Origin: Setomelanomma holmii
Taxonomy: Eukaryota; Ascomycota; Dothideomycetes; Pleosporales; Phaeosphaeriaceae
Direction: 5' to 3'
NCBI GenBank assembly: GCA_010015745.1
Contig: ML978233.1
Span: forward strand, 98,126-162,125
Length of the DNA stretch: 64,000 nucleotides
A model generated the notes under the pieces. It worked only from the letters and a program-made list of their open reading frames with translations. It was not told where the DNA came from and made no database searches. Position numbers and translations under genes: made by a program. This document shows, piece by piece, positions 21,021 through 31,840 of the stretch (position 1 is the stretch's first letter; each line of letters begins with the position of its first letter).

Positions 21021-23435
21021 GTTGACCTCGATTGTATGCTTGTCAAGCAGTGCTGGTTTTTTGACCAAGTCCAATGCCAAGGGTCAACTCTTTCTGTATG
21101 TTTGACGAGCTCAGACCGATCAAACAAAAGGTCCCTCCTTGTTTCAAGCCAAGAATTGCAGGACGCAAAGCTCGATATATATCGCACGACTCCCGGCACT
21201 ACGGACATATCACCAATATGTCGCCCCGTGTCGGATCCTACAAGTGCACGCTGAATGGCCGTTGGATCGAAGCTTTTGTCGTGGCGGGTAAATTGACGGT
21301 TAATGCCACAAGCTCCGGCTAGCACTACGCTTGTCTGGTGTAACGGTAACGGTTAAGCATTTGGTGGCTTCGAATAAGAGAGTGCTTGTGCACGGGAACG
21401 TACGCCTCTTGCGATGATTGTTCGCTGCTTGGGGATGAGTTGGGTGGTGGGTTGAGGCGGGGATGCGTAATGGAGGCGTCAGCTGCGGCAGAATGGCCGT
21501 TGTTGTCAAGCCGGCAGTCATCTCATTACTCCTCATAAACTTGTGCTGGAGGAAGAAGTCTTAGAGCCTCATATATCGCATAAGGCGTATTACCCGCATC
21601 TCTACAGATACACGGTTATGTTCGTAACGACACGCCCGACGCCAAGGTGCACTCCATATATGGGAGCATTCTCGTGTATCCTGGATACTTAGTGCATGCA
21701 TTTGCCGCTCCACGGGGATTTCTGCCGTCAGCCCCCGCCTCGTGTTTGTGGAGAGCGGACACTAAGACTGTTACTGGTAGATCTGCGCATTCTGCCTAAA
21801 GTCTCGAGATCCTTGTCTTCATGCTATGTAAGCATACGGACTGCGAACCAAGACGTGCCTGCGATTCGTCTCATATGTCGTAGCGTGCTTGCTGGTAGTG
21901 TCAATAGAAGGCGCTTGGTATGTCCTAATCCGTCCATGATGGGTCGGACTTGATACTTGTCATAATGTATCTTCCTTGTTTTGTTCCTCAAGACATTACT
22001 GGCAGCCGACAAACTGGATATCTGTGATATATTGCGCCAACTCAAATCGTGGGGACTATGTCCTGTTATCGAAACGGTGAGTGGTATTTAGTCCAGGTTC
22101 AAGCGGATCAAACTCTCCCAAAGCTGCAGACCGAGGACAGCAAGCTCACGATTATTCAATATCCTCGCGACCTACAGCCGCATCTGCGGTAGGCTATGTT
22201 CCCCGTATGGCCCCTGGAGCCCGATATTCAACTCTGGAGAGGTGTGCTTCGAAACTTTCTTGTATAACCGGGTGCGGTGTCCAGCAATACCAAAACGATT
22301 GCCTGATCTCGTGAACCACGACACTCTGTTTTCCAAAGGCATTCTCGCCTGCAACCTTCTGTATTAGTTCCGTTCGCATCGCCTGTGAATCGTTCGATGG
22401 GGTTCAAGCTCCTGATCATCCACTCCACGCCTTCCGCCATGTACAGTAGATCGCATCTAGCCAGAGTATATTGCGAAGTGGATACTAAGTGGCGTCATGC
22501 TCGAAGCATTGGATGTGAGCAGTGGGATCTGTGTGCAGCTCAGTCATTTCGAAGCAAGGCTGTCTCCGGATTATAAGTATCTCTCTTGAAGTGAGTTGAG
22601 CGAACTTGCGAAGTCGGCTACCACCAAAGCATCTCTCGATGTCTATCTTTGGAACCTGTGACGCGCAGTTTGAATGTTAAGGTCTTCCGAGAAAGATAAC
22701 AGTGCGGCCAGTGATGTTCTCTCTTCTTTCTGCAACGATGCGGTTGACTCCATTGGTGGTTAGATTTCGTGTTCGTACAGCATCCACGTCGGCTGCACGT
22801 CAGTGCCGGCGGATCTCCTGGCCATGTCTGAATGATCGTCTTCACAACAACAAAGTCCAATATTGAACATCCACGAGAGAAGAAGATGTTGGATACCGAG
22901 ATATAGACTGTGAGGAGTGATGTTGCGAAGCGAAAAGTCAATGTGAGCAGCTTGGTGCGACAGCTTTCCGGCAGCCGGTGCACAGACCACGCCTCCGGCC
23001 TTTCCCAATTGGATCTCGACATGCTCGACGTCTGTCATCTTTGTCGGCGACCGGAAGCAGCACTCCAGAACATATTACCGTTATCAGTGCAATTTGATAC
23101 AGCTCATCTGGATGCAGTGTCTCCGTCTTGTTGAACACATTTCCGCAAACACTCGGGTCTCACCTCCTCGTCGACTTCGATCATTGTATCGGTACATGTA
23201 AGTTCCTATGCACTGCCGACGTCCTCAAGAGCTAATGGTTACCTCAATTTCTTCACAGCACTTACTAAATCTCAAGCCAACCTTTAATCCCGAGGTATCG
23301 AACGAGTAGTTGGGCTACTCCCTATCAAAGCTCATTGCGCGCGATTGAGGCAGTTTCAGCAAACTTCACTAACCGAAACGAGCAACGAGCACCTTGTTGG
23401 TAACGACATCTGAAAAGCACTCCAACGATTGCGCA
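21021..23435. other. 2.4-kb intergenic stretch, no gene supported
   Basis: Only short frames without motifs are seen on both strands. The part next to the transporter holds its promoter, including a palindromic CGATATATATCG at 21173-21184. No transposon ends, tRNA or HET fragments could be recognised in 21,500-23,400. A small or fast-evolving gene could be missed here. Confidence 0.4.
21173..21184 (-). promoter_or_regulatory. TATA-like palindrome upstream of the sugar transporter
   Basis: CGATATATATCG lies about 155 bp upstream of the transporter ATG at 21020 (minus strand). It could serve as a TATA element; the distance is longer than for the AA9 gene. Sequence-only assignment. Confidence 0.25.
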
Positions 23436-24289
23436 ATGGGCACGATGCGGGGTCTCTCGGTCATCTTTCTCTCTTTCTTTGTGATTTTAGGTGCTGTCGC
23501 ATCAGAACAACAACCCTTCGAGTTTGGAGAAATGTCGGCTCCTCAATACACTCTTCCGCCTCTCCCATACGCCTACGATGTCAGTCTAAGCCAGCCATCT
23601 CTATGCTTCCAGCACATATCATACTCACCATGCAATAGGCATTGGAGCCGCATATCTCGGCTCAAATCATGGAGCTTCACCACAGCAAGCATCATCAGAC
23701 ATATATCACGAACCTCAATGCGGCACTGAAAGCCCAAGCCGAAGCTGTACACACATCCGATATCACCTCACAGGTCGCATTGCAACAAGGCATCAAATTT
23801 AGCGCTGGTGGGCACATCAACCATTCACTATTCTGGCAGAACCTCGCGCCTGCGAGCTCTCCCGAAGCAAGAAGCACAGCAGCGCCGGAGCTTGTGAAGC
23901 AGATCAAAGCAACGTGGGGTGATGAGGACAAGTTTAAGGAGGCTTTCAACGCAGCACTTCTGGGCATCCAGGGCAGTGGGTGGGGTTGGCTGATCAAGGT
24001 TGAGACCGGGAAGGAACAAAGACTCATTATCGTTACCACCAAGGATCAGGATCCCGTAGTGGGAAAGAGCGAAGTTCCGCTGTTTGGCGTCGACATGTGG
24101 GAGCATGCCTACTATCTCCAGTAAGCTCCCGGAGTCTATTCAAATTGCTGAAGCTGACTCTGAAGGTACCTCAACGGTAAAGCTGCTTATGTTCAAAACA
24201 TCTGGAATGTCATCAATTGGAAGACGGCTGAAGAGCGCTACTTAGGCTCACGAGCGGATGCTTTCGAGATCTTGAAGGCATCGATCTAG
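23436..24289 (+). CDS. Mn/Fe superoxide dismutase with a secretory signal peptide
   Basis: Three exons, 23436-23579, 23639-24120 and 24166-24289 (introns 59 and 45 nt); 249 aa. All four metal ligands are visible: His in ISAQIMELHHSKHHQTY, His in GGHINHSLFWQNL, then Asp and His in FGVDMWEHAYYLQY, the last split by intron 2. YLNGKAAYVQNIWNVINW closes the domain. The N-terminus MGTMRGLSVIFLSFFVILGAVAS is strongly hydrophobic with one Arg, more like a secretory signal peptide than the Arg/Ser amphipathic presequence of mitochondrial SOD2. Fungi do have secreted Mn-SODs. The enzyme converts superoxide to peroxide; a secreted form would act outside the cell, for example against a host or competitor burst, but that role is inference. 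Confidence 0.88.
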
Positions 24290-24761
24290 ATTTGAAAAGC
24301 ACCAATACAGCTATCGTACGGCAGTGTATGTATTTTGATTCCGGACGGGCTATATAGTAAGAACAATGTGGAGTACCGTGGTGTCAAGAATGGTGTTGCG
24401 CAATTCACTAGTTGGGCCAACCGGGTGCTCTCCGTGAAACTTGCTCAAAGACACTCATTAGCCCTCAATTGCTTGCTCTCACATCGCAATCCTGGGACAT
24501 TTCGAGAGATCAAGCAATGCTTGAGTACATACTGATATACTGAAAGGTTCTTTTTAATCCTATTTCTTCACTCTTCCAACTCCAGCATCGCCTACAAACT
24601 TCAGTATCGCAGTTGTCGGTCTCGCCCTCGTACTCGCATCAAGCCTCTCCAGAACTTCGAAAACCGAACATCCTCCCTGGAGCCAGAAAAAGCACACAGC
24701 AAGTGAGACCGGCTTGCTTCACTTCACTGTCTTTCGACGTTCATCCTATTTGCAGAACACC
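24290..24761. other. intergenic stretch
   Basis: 3' flank of the superoxide dismutase gene. A 66-codon frame at 24335-24535 has no motif or start support. Nothing else is recognised. Confidence 0.4.
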
Positions 24762-25238
24762 ATGTGCAATGGGCAGTCCACTCGCATAAGCCAAGGAGGA
24801 TCTATCGCAGTCCTCCGACCAACGCAGCATCTTCAGCGATGTCAGTCTGACAAAGACATGCTTCTATACTTCAATAATCACTGCGGGACACGTGGCACAA
24901 GCATCGAGTTTGAAGGCTGGAACGATGAAGAGCAGCGGAGAGATGGGCAGTGGCTTGTGATAGAGTACGTCTCAAGTGCAATCGAGAAAAGTTCTACAGC
25001 TGATCCCGATTACAGTCACGACGGAGGTTTTGCAGCATCGCCGTCAAGAGCCCACTGCAATCCTTTGTACTCATTTTCTCTTGACTCAAGTCGACAACGA
25101 CAACAACCTATGCATCTGCCTCAACGATTGGAGCCTGGTGTGAGCGATGTTGGTATCATTGGACGTAGAGTATCAGTCATGAACAGCTCTACATCAGGAC
25201 CATTGACCGTTGCTGAGGTGATCATCGGCTGGAATTGA
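24762..25238 (+). CDS. doubtful open frame, unknown
   Basis: An ATG at 24762 opens a frame of 158 codons to the stop at 25236-25238. The peptide is Ser/Gln/Arg-rich with no recognised domain and no helix-rich or hydrophobic core. It sits just before the transposon nest. It may be a chance frame, a remnant, or a small species-specific gene. I list it because it is the only sizeable frame in this gap. Confidence 0.2.
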   Translation: MCNGQSTRISQGGSIAVLRPTQHLQRCQSDKDMLLYFNNHCGTRGTSIEFEGWNDEEQRRDGQWLVIEYVSSAIEKSSTADPDYSHDGGFAASPSRAHCNPLYSFSLDSSRQRQQPMHLPQRLEPGVSDVGIIGRRVSVMNSSTSGPLTVAEVIIGWN

Positions 25239-25612
25239 GGCTGAACAGTTTCGCATTTCTTTGGAGTCCATAGAAGGCGTTGTATTGGCTTTTGTGACAC
25301 GCATCACGTTATGCCCACCTAAGTCGTGGTCCTACTCTCACCATTCGTCAGGCGCGCTATTTGGCATATCCTCGAGTCGGAGTCCTGAAGCATTCAACCG
25401 TCTCTCATCCCAGAGTTGGGCTTTCCGAATTAGGCTTAGAGTAGCCTCCACCATCGAGGCTGCCTCCTCACATCGCCCTTCGTCTTGATAGCTACATCGA
25501 ATGAAGTGCTTTTCAAAAGATTTAATAAATGCTACACAATGCACACAGTCATGCTTGATTCTCCACCGATACCGACATGGCGGTTTCACTGCATCCGCAA
25601 CCTGGTGTGAAC

Positions 25613-25690
25613 TGTTGAGAGCAGGTGCTGCCTAGACAATCAGACGCAGCAGTCGCGAGGACCTCAGTTATGGGAGGGGCAAGTGGCTGG
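25613..25690 (+). repeat. Copia LTR, left part (before the hAT insertion)
   Basis: Starts with the 5' TG of the LTR (TGTTGA) and ends with the first copy of the hAT target duplication GTGGCTGG. It joins to 31754-31827 once hAT is removed. Confidence 0.7.
25683..25690. repeat. 8-bp target-site duplication of the hAT element (left)
   Basis: GTGGCTGG directly before the hAT tip CAGACTTGTC. The identical 8 bp directly follow the other tip at 31746-31753. Eight base pairs is the diagnostic length for hAT transposons. Confidence 0.9.
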
Positions 25691-26607
25691 CAGACTTGTC
25701 AACAATCAGTTCAGTCAGTTTGCGACCCCTGGCTTGAATTGAACTGAAAGAAGCAGGCCGAAAAAGCAGAGTAAACTGATTGAACTGCCTCCTAGCAAGA
25801 TTCAAACTGAATTGATCAAGTAACTTATTCAGACTGATCACTTTTTTACATACAAATTAAGCCTTATTATTGTGCCAGTTGCCCAAGTTGTACAAGACGT
25901 CAATTGCCTCGTCGCTGAGTAGAGACTCTGTAGTCTCTCCTTCAGCACCAAAGCCAGCCCGCAGCCAAGCGCGTACAGACTGTATTGCTGCTAGCAATTG
26001 TGATGAAATCTTCCTCCTTTTTGGTCCCAAAAGATCGCCAAGCTCACTGAACATCCGCTCACAGTCGCAGCTAGAGGCGGGTATAGATAAGACATCGAGC
26101 GCCAGGCGCGTAAGGTTAGGATAGTTGCGGCGGCGTGAGAGCCAATATGTGATTGGGTTGTCGACAGAGGGGACCCGGGGCCCAAGTTTCCAGCGCGTGT
26201 ACTCATCTAAGTCGTTAGAAACTCTAGCGCTATAGTGAGGCTCTATCAAAGACGCGATAGCATCGTTGAGGTTATTGTTTGCACGCGCTTGCGGTGCTGC
26301 TGGTGCTGCCTGCGGCGCTGGGTTGTCCTTGTACGTGCTCCACAGCGTCTGAAACGCCACCTGCGCTGCTGCCAACCACTCTGGTTTATCCCTCCATGCG
26401 TTGTCGCAGTAGTGTTTGTAGGCTGGATGGAGAGAGGTAGCAGCATAGTAGGCAGGGGAGTCATCGAGCTTGACAAAGTACTCCTTTGCCTTCGCCTAGG
26501 CGGCACGGAGGTTGATGGTAATGTGGTCCTCTGGCGCGCCAGGTTCGTTGTAGTCGACACCGCTACCGGTATAGGATTCTACGTTCTCCTCGTAGCTAGA
26601 CAGGATA

Positions 26608-28224
26608 ACGTGTTCCACCACCAAACCGGCAACACCACCAAACCGGCAGCCCCACCAAAACGCACACAGCTCAGCATATGATTGCTCTACAACCAAATAA
26701 TTAATTTTAATAAGGTTTTTAAGTAAGATAGATTAGATAGCTCTACATTGAGTTCTGTTATGACCTTGTATGTGACACTTGCTGCACGTTGGTGGTGCCC
26801 TTATTTGTGCCTGTGGAGTCTGGACCTGGTCACCACCATAGGTACCTATCTGAGCCTCTGTGACTAGCGCACGACCTTCCTGAGCCTGTAGCACTCCTCC
26901 ACGAGCTATATACTGTCTCCGCTGTTGACGCTTACGCCGCTGGCGGTGGTTAGCAGCACGTAGCTTTGAGTTCTCCTCAGCTGAGATTGTCGCTGAGTTC
27001 ATAGCAAGCTGACAACCTTTGACAAGCTGGGCGATTGCTTGACTTGTAAGGCTCTGAGATTGTCGCTTAAGTAGATCTTGTACAAGATGGGCCTGCTGCT
27101 CAAGCTGGGTAGTTTTACGTGGAGTCTCTGCTGTCCAAGCAGCTAGTATATCACCTGCTGTCCCTGGTGGAGACGGCGTTCTGACGACAGTAAGGCACGA
27201 TAGGACACGTTCTGGACTGTATGGAATAAGCCCTGTCGCTCGGAAACCACTCCAGATGTTCCGCTCTGAGAGAACTGACGTGCGTATACGCGGATAGATG
27301 CAGAGAAACTCCTCCTTGTCTACGTGAAAGACTCCTGTTGTACGAGACTCTGTATGTCTGTTGAAGTGCTTGATCCAGTCAACACCAAGCTCATCGGTTG
27401 TCCAGCCATTATCGCTGACAGCGAGAGCCCAGTCAGCTGGGAGATCTTGGTACCAGCTAGCTTGGTGAAGCTTCCCAGACAGGATCACAAAGGGTGGAAG
27501 ACACCAGCCAGATGCGTTAATACACTCAATTGTCGTAACCCAGTCGCGATTGCCTGGCTGGACAACAGTAGCCCGACCTATCGTGTCAGAGCTAGTGACA
27601 GCTTTTGACGTTGCAGCGACTCCTATCATAAAGCCAGTCTCGTCAAAGTTGTACACATCCTTATCAAGTATCCTGTACGTCTGGCACATCTCCTCTATGC
27701 GCTTAAACCACGCGTTAATCTGGACAGGATCCTCACATCTTGCGCGTTGTGAGTGGAATTTTCTATTCTATTTTGTCTGGAGCTCTGACTGGTTCTTGAC
27801 AAAGCGTGACACCCAGTTCTTGCTAACAGGTTGTAGAGGAGGGTTTTGGCTGCAAGCAGCAAGCAGAACATCTGCCATTTGTTGTACGTCGATAATCTGG
27901 GGTGGAAAGCCTCGTCGATCAAGGTCTAGGATCCACTGAACAAGTGACTGCTCCTCTATAGGCTGTAGCTTACGTCGTAGGACATGAGACGCGCTGTGTG
28001 GTTGTGCACCAGCAAGGCAACCTTGGAGCGTTGTACAGGGGATTTTGAACAGGTAAGCAGCTCTACCTTGGCTGTAAAGCTGCTTTTTTATAATTGATGG
28101 AGTAGCAAGAAGAACTCTAGCTTCTTTTTGAGGCAATTGAGGATGTTGTGTTGGAGCCATTACAGTTGATTGCATTGACGCGCGCGCGTTTTGGTGGGGC
28201 TGCCGGTTTGGTGGTGGAACACGT
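26608..28224 (-). mobile_element. Fot1/pogo-like transposon A
   Basis: Level 3 of the nest, 1,617 bp, flanked by TA at 26606-26607 and 28225-28226. The tips read ACGTGTTCCACC at both ends. The left end has two 17-bp units (accaccaaaccggcaac), the right end one, followed inward by the block CCCCACCAAAA. It inserted inside the hAT transposase; deleting it with one TA restores the hAT frame exactly (E-T-I-L-S-S). The element encodes a minus-strand DDE transposase with a large in-frame deletion. Confidence 0.92.
26733..28160 (-). pseudogene. Fot1/pogo-like transposase A, internally deleted
   Basis: One minus-strand frame from ATG 28160 to the stop at 26733, broken by a single TAG at about 27,765, where copy B has TGG (KWNRKFH). 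Domains: CENP-B/HTH-like N-terminus (SQGRAAYLFKIPCTTLQG, EEQSLVQWILDLDRRGFPP), the first catalytic Asp in YNFDETGFMIG, then VQPGNRDWVTTIECINASGW. After HFNRHTESRTTG the sequence jumps straight to VFHVDKEEF. Relative to copy B, 66 codons are missing, including the segments with the second and third catalytic Asp. The tail ends in a CCHC zinc knuckle, CSKCHIQGHNRTQC. It cannot be an active transposase. Confidence 0.85.
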
Positions 28225-29198
28225 TAGTCTCAAAGACAGGGATTACCTCAGCAAGTGAGCCAAATCGCTTGTACGTACCGCGACCTTCAAGGCGCTTTGT
28301 TGCCAACTTTAGGGGTTGCAGCACTCTGAGATACTCGTTAACAGTCTGCTAATCAGCCGCATTAAGGCCACCTAATCGCATCCAACGCTGCGCATCAGGC
28401 TCTTTGTTGCCGCTAGCAGCTGCGTAGGCGTCTGCATTAGCGGTGTTGGTAATATAGAGTTGACAGTAAGCGTTGACTGCAGACTGCAGGGTAACAGCGC
28501 GCTTAAAGCAGGCATAATATGAGTTCTAGCGCGTAACAGCAGGCTTGACAACCTTAAGGATTTTGCGATCTTTTGCGGGCAAATCAGCGTTGGCACAGTG
28601 CTGAAAATTGATAAAGAGCTCATGCTATTGTGGTGTTTTGATGTAGTTGATGACGTTGAGCAGCACACCGAGGGGACCATTGTTCCGCCACTCTTTCATG
28701 AATCTCACATCGTCGCTGAGCCCCTTAGGCGCGTTGTCATACGCCTGCTGATTGTTGCCCTAAAGGAGTGTCTGCCTAATGAGATTGAGTGTATGTGGAC
28801 CACAGCGGAGGCGACGATGGGCAGGCAAGAAGTTGTAAATCTCTGCAACTACAGCAATAGCAGTGTCGTTGTTAGCTGCGTTGTCAAGTACAAAATAGCC
28901 TAATTTAGCGCTATCAACGCCAAATTGCTGCAACATTTTGTCAACAACCTTAGCTATCCTTGCGCCTGTATAGGCGCCTGTCAGCTGTAGGAACGCAATA
29001 GGCAGGTTTATAAGCGCGCCTGAGGAGCTTACAAAGTGCGCAACAACGCCTAAGAAGCCTCGCTTGCCTGACCTTTTTAGTAGGTTTGATTATACGTTTA
29101 GGCTGCGTCATGGCGGCGTGAGGGGACAGATAGAGGAAAAGATCCTAGGTTAATAGCACCAAGAGACGCGTTCAGGCGTTGAAAACTTGACTTACTTA

Positions 29199-29603
29199 AC
29201 GTGTTCCACCAGTCATCCGCCAGCGCCAAAAACCACCAAAAATGGCGAAAATTGCAAGTCAAGATCTCAACAACAGCTAAGCAGAAATGTCTAGATCTTT
29301 GATTCTGCCTCTGTATACCTCTTGCGAGATTTATACTAGAGTCCTAGACTTTACACTCAAGCGGTTATCAAGATATCTAATTTTGGGGGCCAGAATTAGG
29401 CCAAAATCTAAGATCTTAAGATTTACAGGTTCAGTTTCTTCTATACTTATACAGTGTACTCTGGGGAGACGAAAAAGACTAAATTGAAAGTCTTAGGTTT
29501 TTTTTTAAGGCGTTGTCAAGATCTTGACCTGCAATTTTTGTCATTTTTGGTGGTTTTGGCACTGGCGGATGACTAGTGTTGGCGGATGACTGGTGGAACA
29601 CGT
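29199..29603. mobile_element. MITE related to the Fot-like elements
   Basis: 405 bp, no coding capacity, flanked by TA (29197-29198 and 29604-29605). Terminal inverted repeats are long, about 70-85 bp, beginning ACGTGTTCCACCAGTCATCC and containing CCAAAAACCACCAAAAATGG. The right end has one extra 17-bp unit (ggcggatgactagtgtt period). It shares the tip and block structure of elements A and B, so it could be mobilised by the same transposase type. Its right TA is also the left TA of element B. Confidence 0.85.
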
Positions 29604-29605
29604 TA

Positions 29606-31473
29606 ACGTGTTTTACCAGCGAGTCGCCCACCCTAGCCACCCCGTCTGCCCCACCAAAACCAGCGCGTTACTCTACGCGTCAACCACTATGGCTCCACGA
29701 CAACAGCCTCAATCACCTCAAAGAGAAGGCAGGCTTCTTCTTGCCTCTCAGGCCTATCAAAATCAATGCGTCAAAAGCCAGTACAGACTTGCGCAGCTAT
29801 ACTGTGTTCCCCGCACAACTCTCCGAGACCGCCTCTCAGGTGTACGTCCTAAGGCTGTCGCCCATGTCCACCAACGTAAGCTACAGTCTACAGAGGAGCA
29901 GTCACTCGTTCAATGGATCTTAGAGCTTGACTGACGAGGATTTTCGCCTCATATCATCGACGTACGATGAATGGCAGACGTTCTGCTTGCTGCTTGCTGC
30001 CAAGATCCTCCTCTGCATCCTATTGGCAAGAACTGGGTGACACGCTTTGTCAAGAACCAGCCAGAACTCCAGACAAAGTGGAACAGGAAGTTCCACTCAC
30101 AAAGGGCAAGATGTGAAGATCCTGTCAGGATCAGCGCGTGGTTTAAGCTTGTAGAGGACACATGCCAGACGTGGGGCATCCTCCTAGAGGACGAGTACAA
30201 CTTTGACGAGACTGGGTCCATGATGGGAGTTGCTGCAACGTCAAAGGTTGTCACTAGCTCTGACACAATAGGCCGAGCTACTGTCGTTCAGCCAGGCAAT
30301 CGCGACTGGGTCACGACAATCGAGTGTATTAATGCGTCTGGCTGGTGTCTTCCACCCTTTGTGATCCTGTCTGGGAAGCTCCACCAAGCTAGCTGGTATT
30401 GCGACCTACCTGCAGACTGGGCAGTCGCTGTCAGCGACAACGGCTGGACAACTGATGAGCTTGGTTTAGCATGGATTAATCACTTTAACAGACTCACGGA
30501 GTCGCGTACAACAGGAGCCTACAGACTACTTATCCTTGACGGCCACAGCAGTCATGCTACACCAGAGTTTGATCAGTACTGCTCTGAGAACAAGATTATT
30601 ACTCTCTGTATGCCGCCTCATACGTCACACCTACTGCAGCCACTTGACGTTGGCTGCTTCTCTCCTCTTAAGACAGCGTACGGACAGCAGGTGTCTGAGC
30701 TTGCGCGCCAAGGAGTCTTTCACATAGACAAGGAGGAGTTTCTCTACATCTACCCACGTATACGTACGTCAGTTCTCTCAGAGCAGAATATCTGGAGTGG
30801 TTTCCGAGCGACAGGGCTTATCCCATTCAGTCCTGAACGTGTCCTGTCGTGCCTTACTGTGGTCAGAACGCCGTCTCCACCAGGGACAGTAGATAATATA
30901 CCAGCTACTTGGACGGCAGAGACTCCACGTACAACTACTCAGCTTAAGCAGCAGGCTTGTCTCATACAAGACCTACTCCAACGACAATCTCAGAGCCCTA
31001 CAAATCAAGCAATTGCTCAGCTTGTCAAAGGTTGTCAGCTTGCTATGAACTCAGCGACAATCTTAGCTGAGGAGAACTCAAAGCTACGTGCTGCCAATCA
31101 CCGCCAGCAGCGTAAGCGTCAACAGCGGAGACAGTATATAGCACGTGGAGGGGTGTTACAGGCTCAGGAAGGTCAGGCGCTAGCCATAGAGGCTCAGACG
31201 GTGGTCTAGCAGAGTGACCAAGCAGAGACCCTGCAGGTACGAACAAGAGCACCACCAACGTGCAGCAAATGTCATGTACAAGGCCACAATAGGACTCAAT
31301 GTAGACAGATCTAGTCTATCTTTTGTCAAAGTTTTAGACAATTCAATCATGTGGTTGTTGAGTAATCGTACGCTGGGCTGTACTGGTTTTGGTGGGGCAG
31401 ACGGGATTGAGGTGATGACGGGATGGTGGTGATGACAGGATGGTGGTGATGACGGGATGGTGGTGGAACATGT
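29606..31473 (+). mobile_element. Fot1/pogo-like transposon B
   Basis: 1,868 bp between TA at 29604-29605 and TA at 31474-31475. The left tip ACGTGTTTTACC is followed by two diverged 17-bp units, then GCCCCACCAAAACC. The right end has four 17-bp units (three of them gatgac[g/a]ggatggtggt) before the tip ACATGT. The core transposase is nearly complete. It lies head to tail directly beside the MITE, with a single TA between them. Confidence 0.9.
29689..31314 (+). pseudogene. Fot1/pogo-like transposase B, nearly complete
   Basis: ATG at 29689 opens a frame of about 540 codons interrupted only by TGA at 29932-29934, TGA at about 29,968 and TAG at 31207-31209. HTH region: QYRLAQLYCVPRTTLRDRL and EEQSLVQWILELD. 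All three catalytic Asp are present: YNFDETGSMMG, YRLLILDGHSSHATPEF and HLLQPLDVGCFSPLK (the DDD triad of pogo/Fot1). Then come a coiled, basic region (NSKLRAANHRQQRKRQQRR) and a C-terminal zinc knuckle CSKCHVQGHNRTQC after the last stop. It is the best-preserved copy in the window. It is dead as read, but few changes separate it from an open frame, so sister copies elsewhere might be active. Confidence 0.85.
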
Positions 31474-31745
31474 TAAGATTAATTGCTTACTAACGCGCAC
31501 ACAAATCAGATCACAACACTAAAACTCTATCACAAGCTTTAAAAAATTACCTAAAAACTGTTAAGCACTATTGATCCTATTATAACTATAGCACTATCAG
31601 GCTTTTTAGGCCGTTCAATCAGGCCTTTACCCTTGGCGTGAACGGACTGCAAAAATCAGGTGGCTCGGCTTGAATTGAACAGACTGATCACGTGTCAGGC
31701 CGAACAATCCGTTAACGGGAAACTGACGGATTGTTGACATCTCTG

Positions 31746-31753
31746 GTGGCTGG
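31746..31753. repeat. 8-bp target-site duplication of the hAT element (right)
   Basis: GTGGCTGG, identical to 25683-25690, directly after the hAT tip ...GACATCTCTG. Confidence 0.9.
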
Positions 31754-31827
31754 TAAACAGAGTACTTAGCCTCTCATCTCACCTGAGACCAATGAATAAC
31801 TCTTAGATCAACTTTTCTACTTCAACA
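31754..31827 (+). repeat. Copia LTR, right part (after the hAT insertion)
   Basis: Continues the LTR that began at 25613 and ends CTTCAACA, the inverse of the TGTTGA start. It is followed at once by the primer-binding site. Confidence 0.7.
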
Positions 31828-31840
31828 GGTTATGAGCCGG
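31828..31840 (+). other. Copia primer-binding site (initiator tRNA-Met anticodon region)
   Basis: GGTTATGAGCCGG begins at the first base after the LTR. Its complement contains the CAT anticodon and flanking stem of initiator tRNA-Met (CCGGCTCATAACC). Priming from an internal cut of this tRNA rather than its 3' end is known for Copia elements. One or two bases differ from the perfect complement I would expect. Confidence 0.65.

Larger units (their letters stand above)
25857..29190 (-). pseudogene. hAT transposase, decayed and interrupted
   Basis: Read on the minus strand outside the nested Fot-like element at 26608-28224. Seen: KVVDKMLQQFGVDSAKLGYF with VLDNAANNDT (RNase-H-like core) at about 28,880-28,930; then RRLRCGPHTLNLI, and FGSLAEVIPVFETILSSYEEN, whose codons run across the TA insertion site of the Fot-like element. 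The C-terminal hAT dimerisation domain follows at 26375-25857 (NPITYWLSRRRNYPNLTRLALD, SSCDCERMFSELGDLL). In-frame TAG codons replace expected Trp at three places (TR*NSYY, AAD*QTVNEY, LRAA*AKAKEY). No BED zinc finger was found. Not functional. Confidence 0.8.
25691..31745 (-). mobile_element. hAT DNA transposon, interrupted by three younger elements
   Basis: Level 2 of the nest. The tips are inverted: CAGACTTGTCAACAATC at 25691 and CAGAGATGTCAACAATC read from 31745 on the other strand. Both are flanked by GTGGCTGG. Subtracting the two Fot-like elements, the MITE and their TA duplications leaves about 2.16 kb, short for an autonomous hAT, so the copy is probably internally deleted. The transposase runs on the minus strand. 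Target choice is inside the LTR of the older Copia fragment. Confidence 0.88.

Noticed and set aside
19754..21325. 523-codon continuous minus frame as one exon of the sugar transporter
   Set aside because: It extends through intron 1 and intron 3 in a non-coding frame; the splice-joined model restores TM1 and the WGRKP box and ends in phase.
21540..23393. Several 60-134-codon frames as candidate small genes
   Set aside because: No start context, splice logic, hydrophobic core or motif; frames on both strands overlap each other.
28598..28903. 101-codon plus frame inside the hAT
   Set aside because: It is antisense to the hAT catalytic segment with the LDNAANNDT box.
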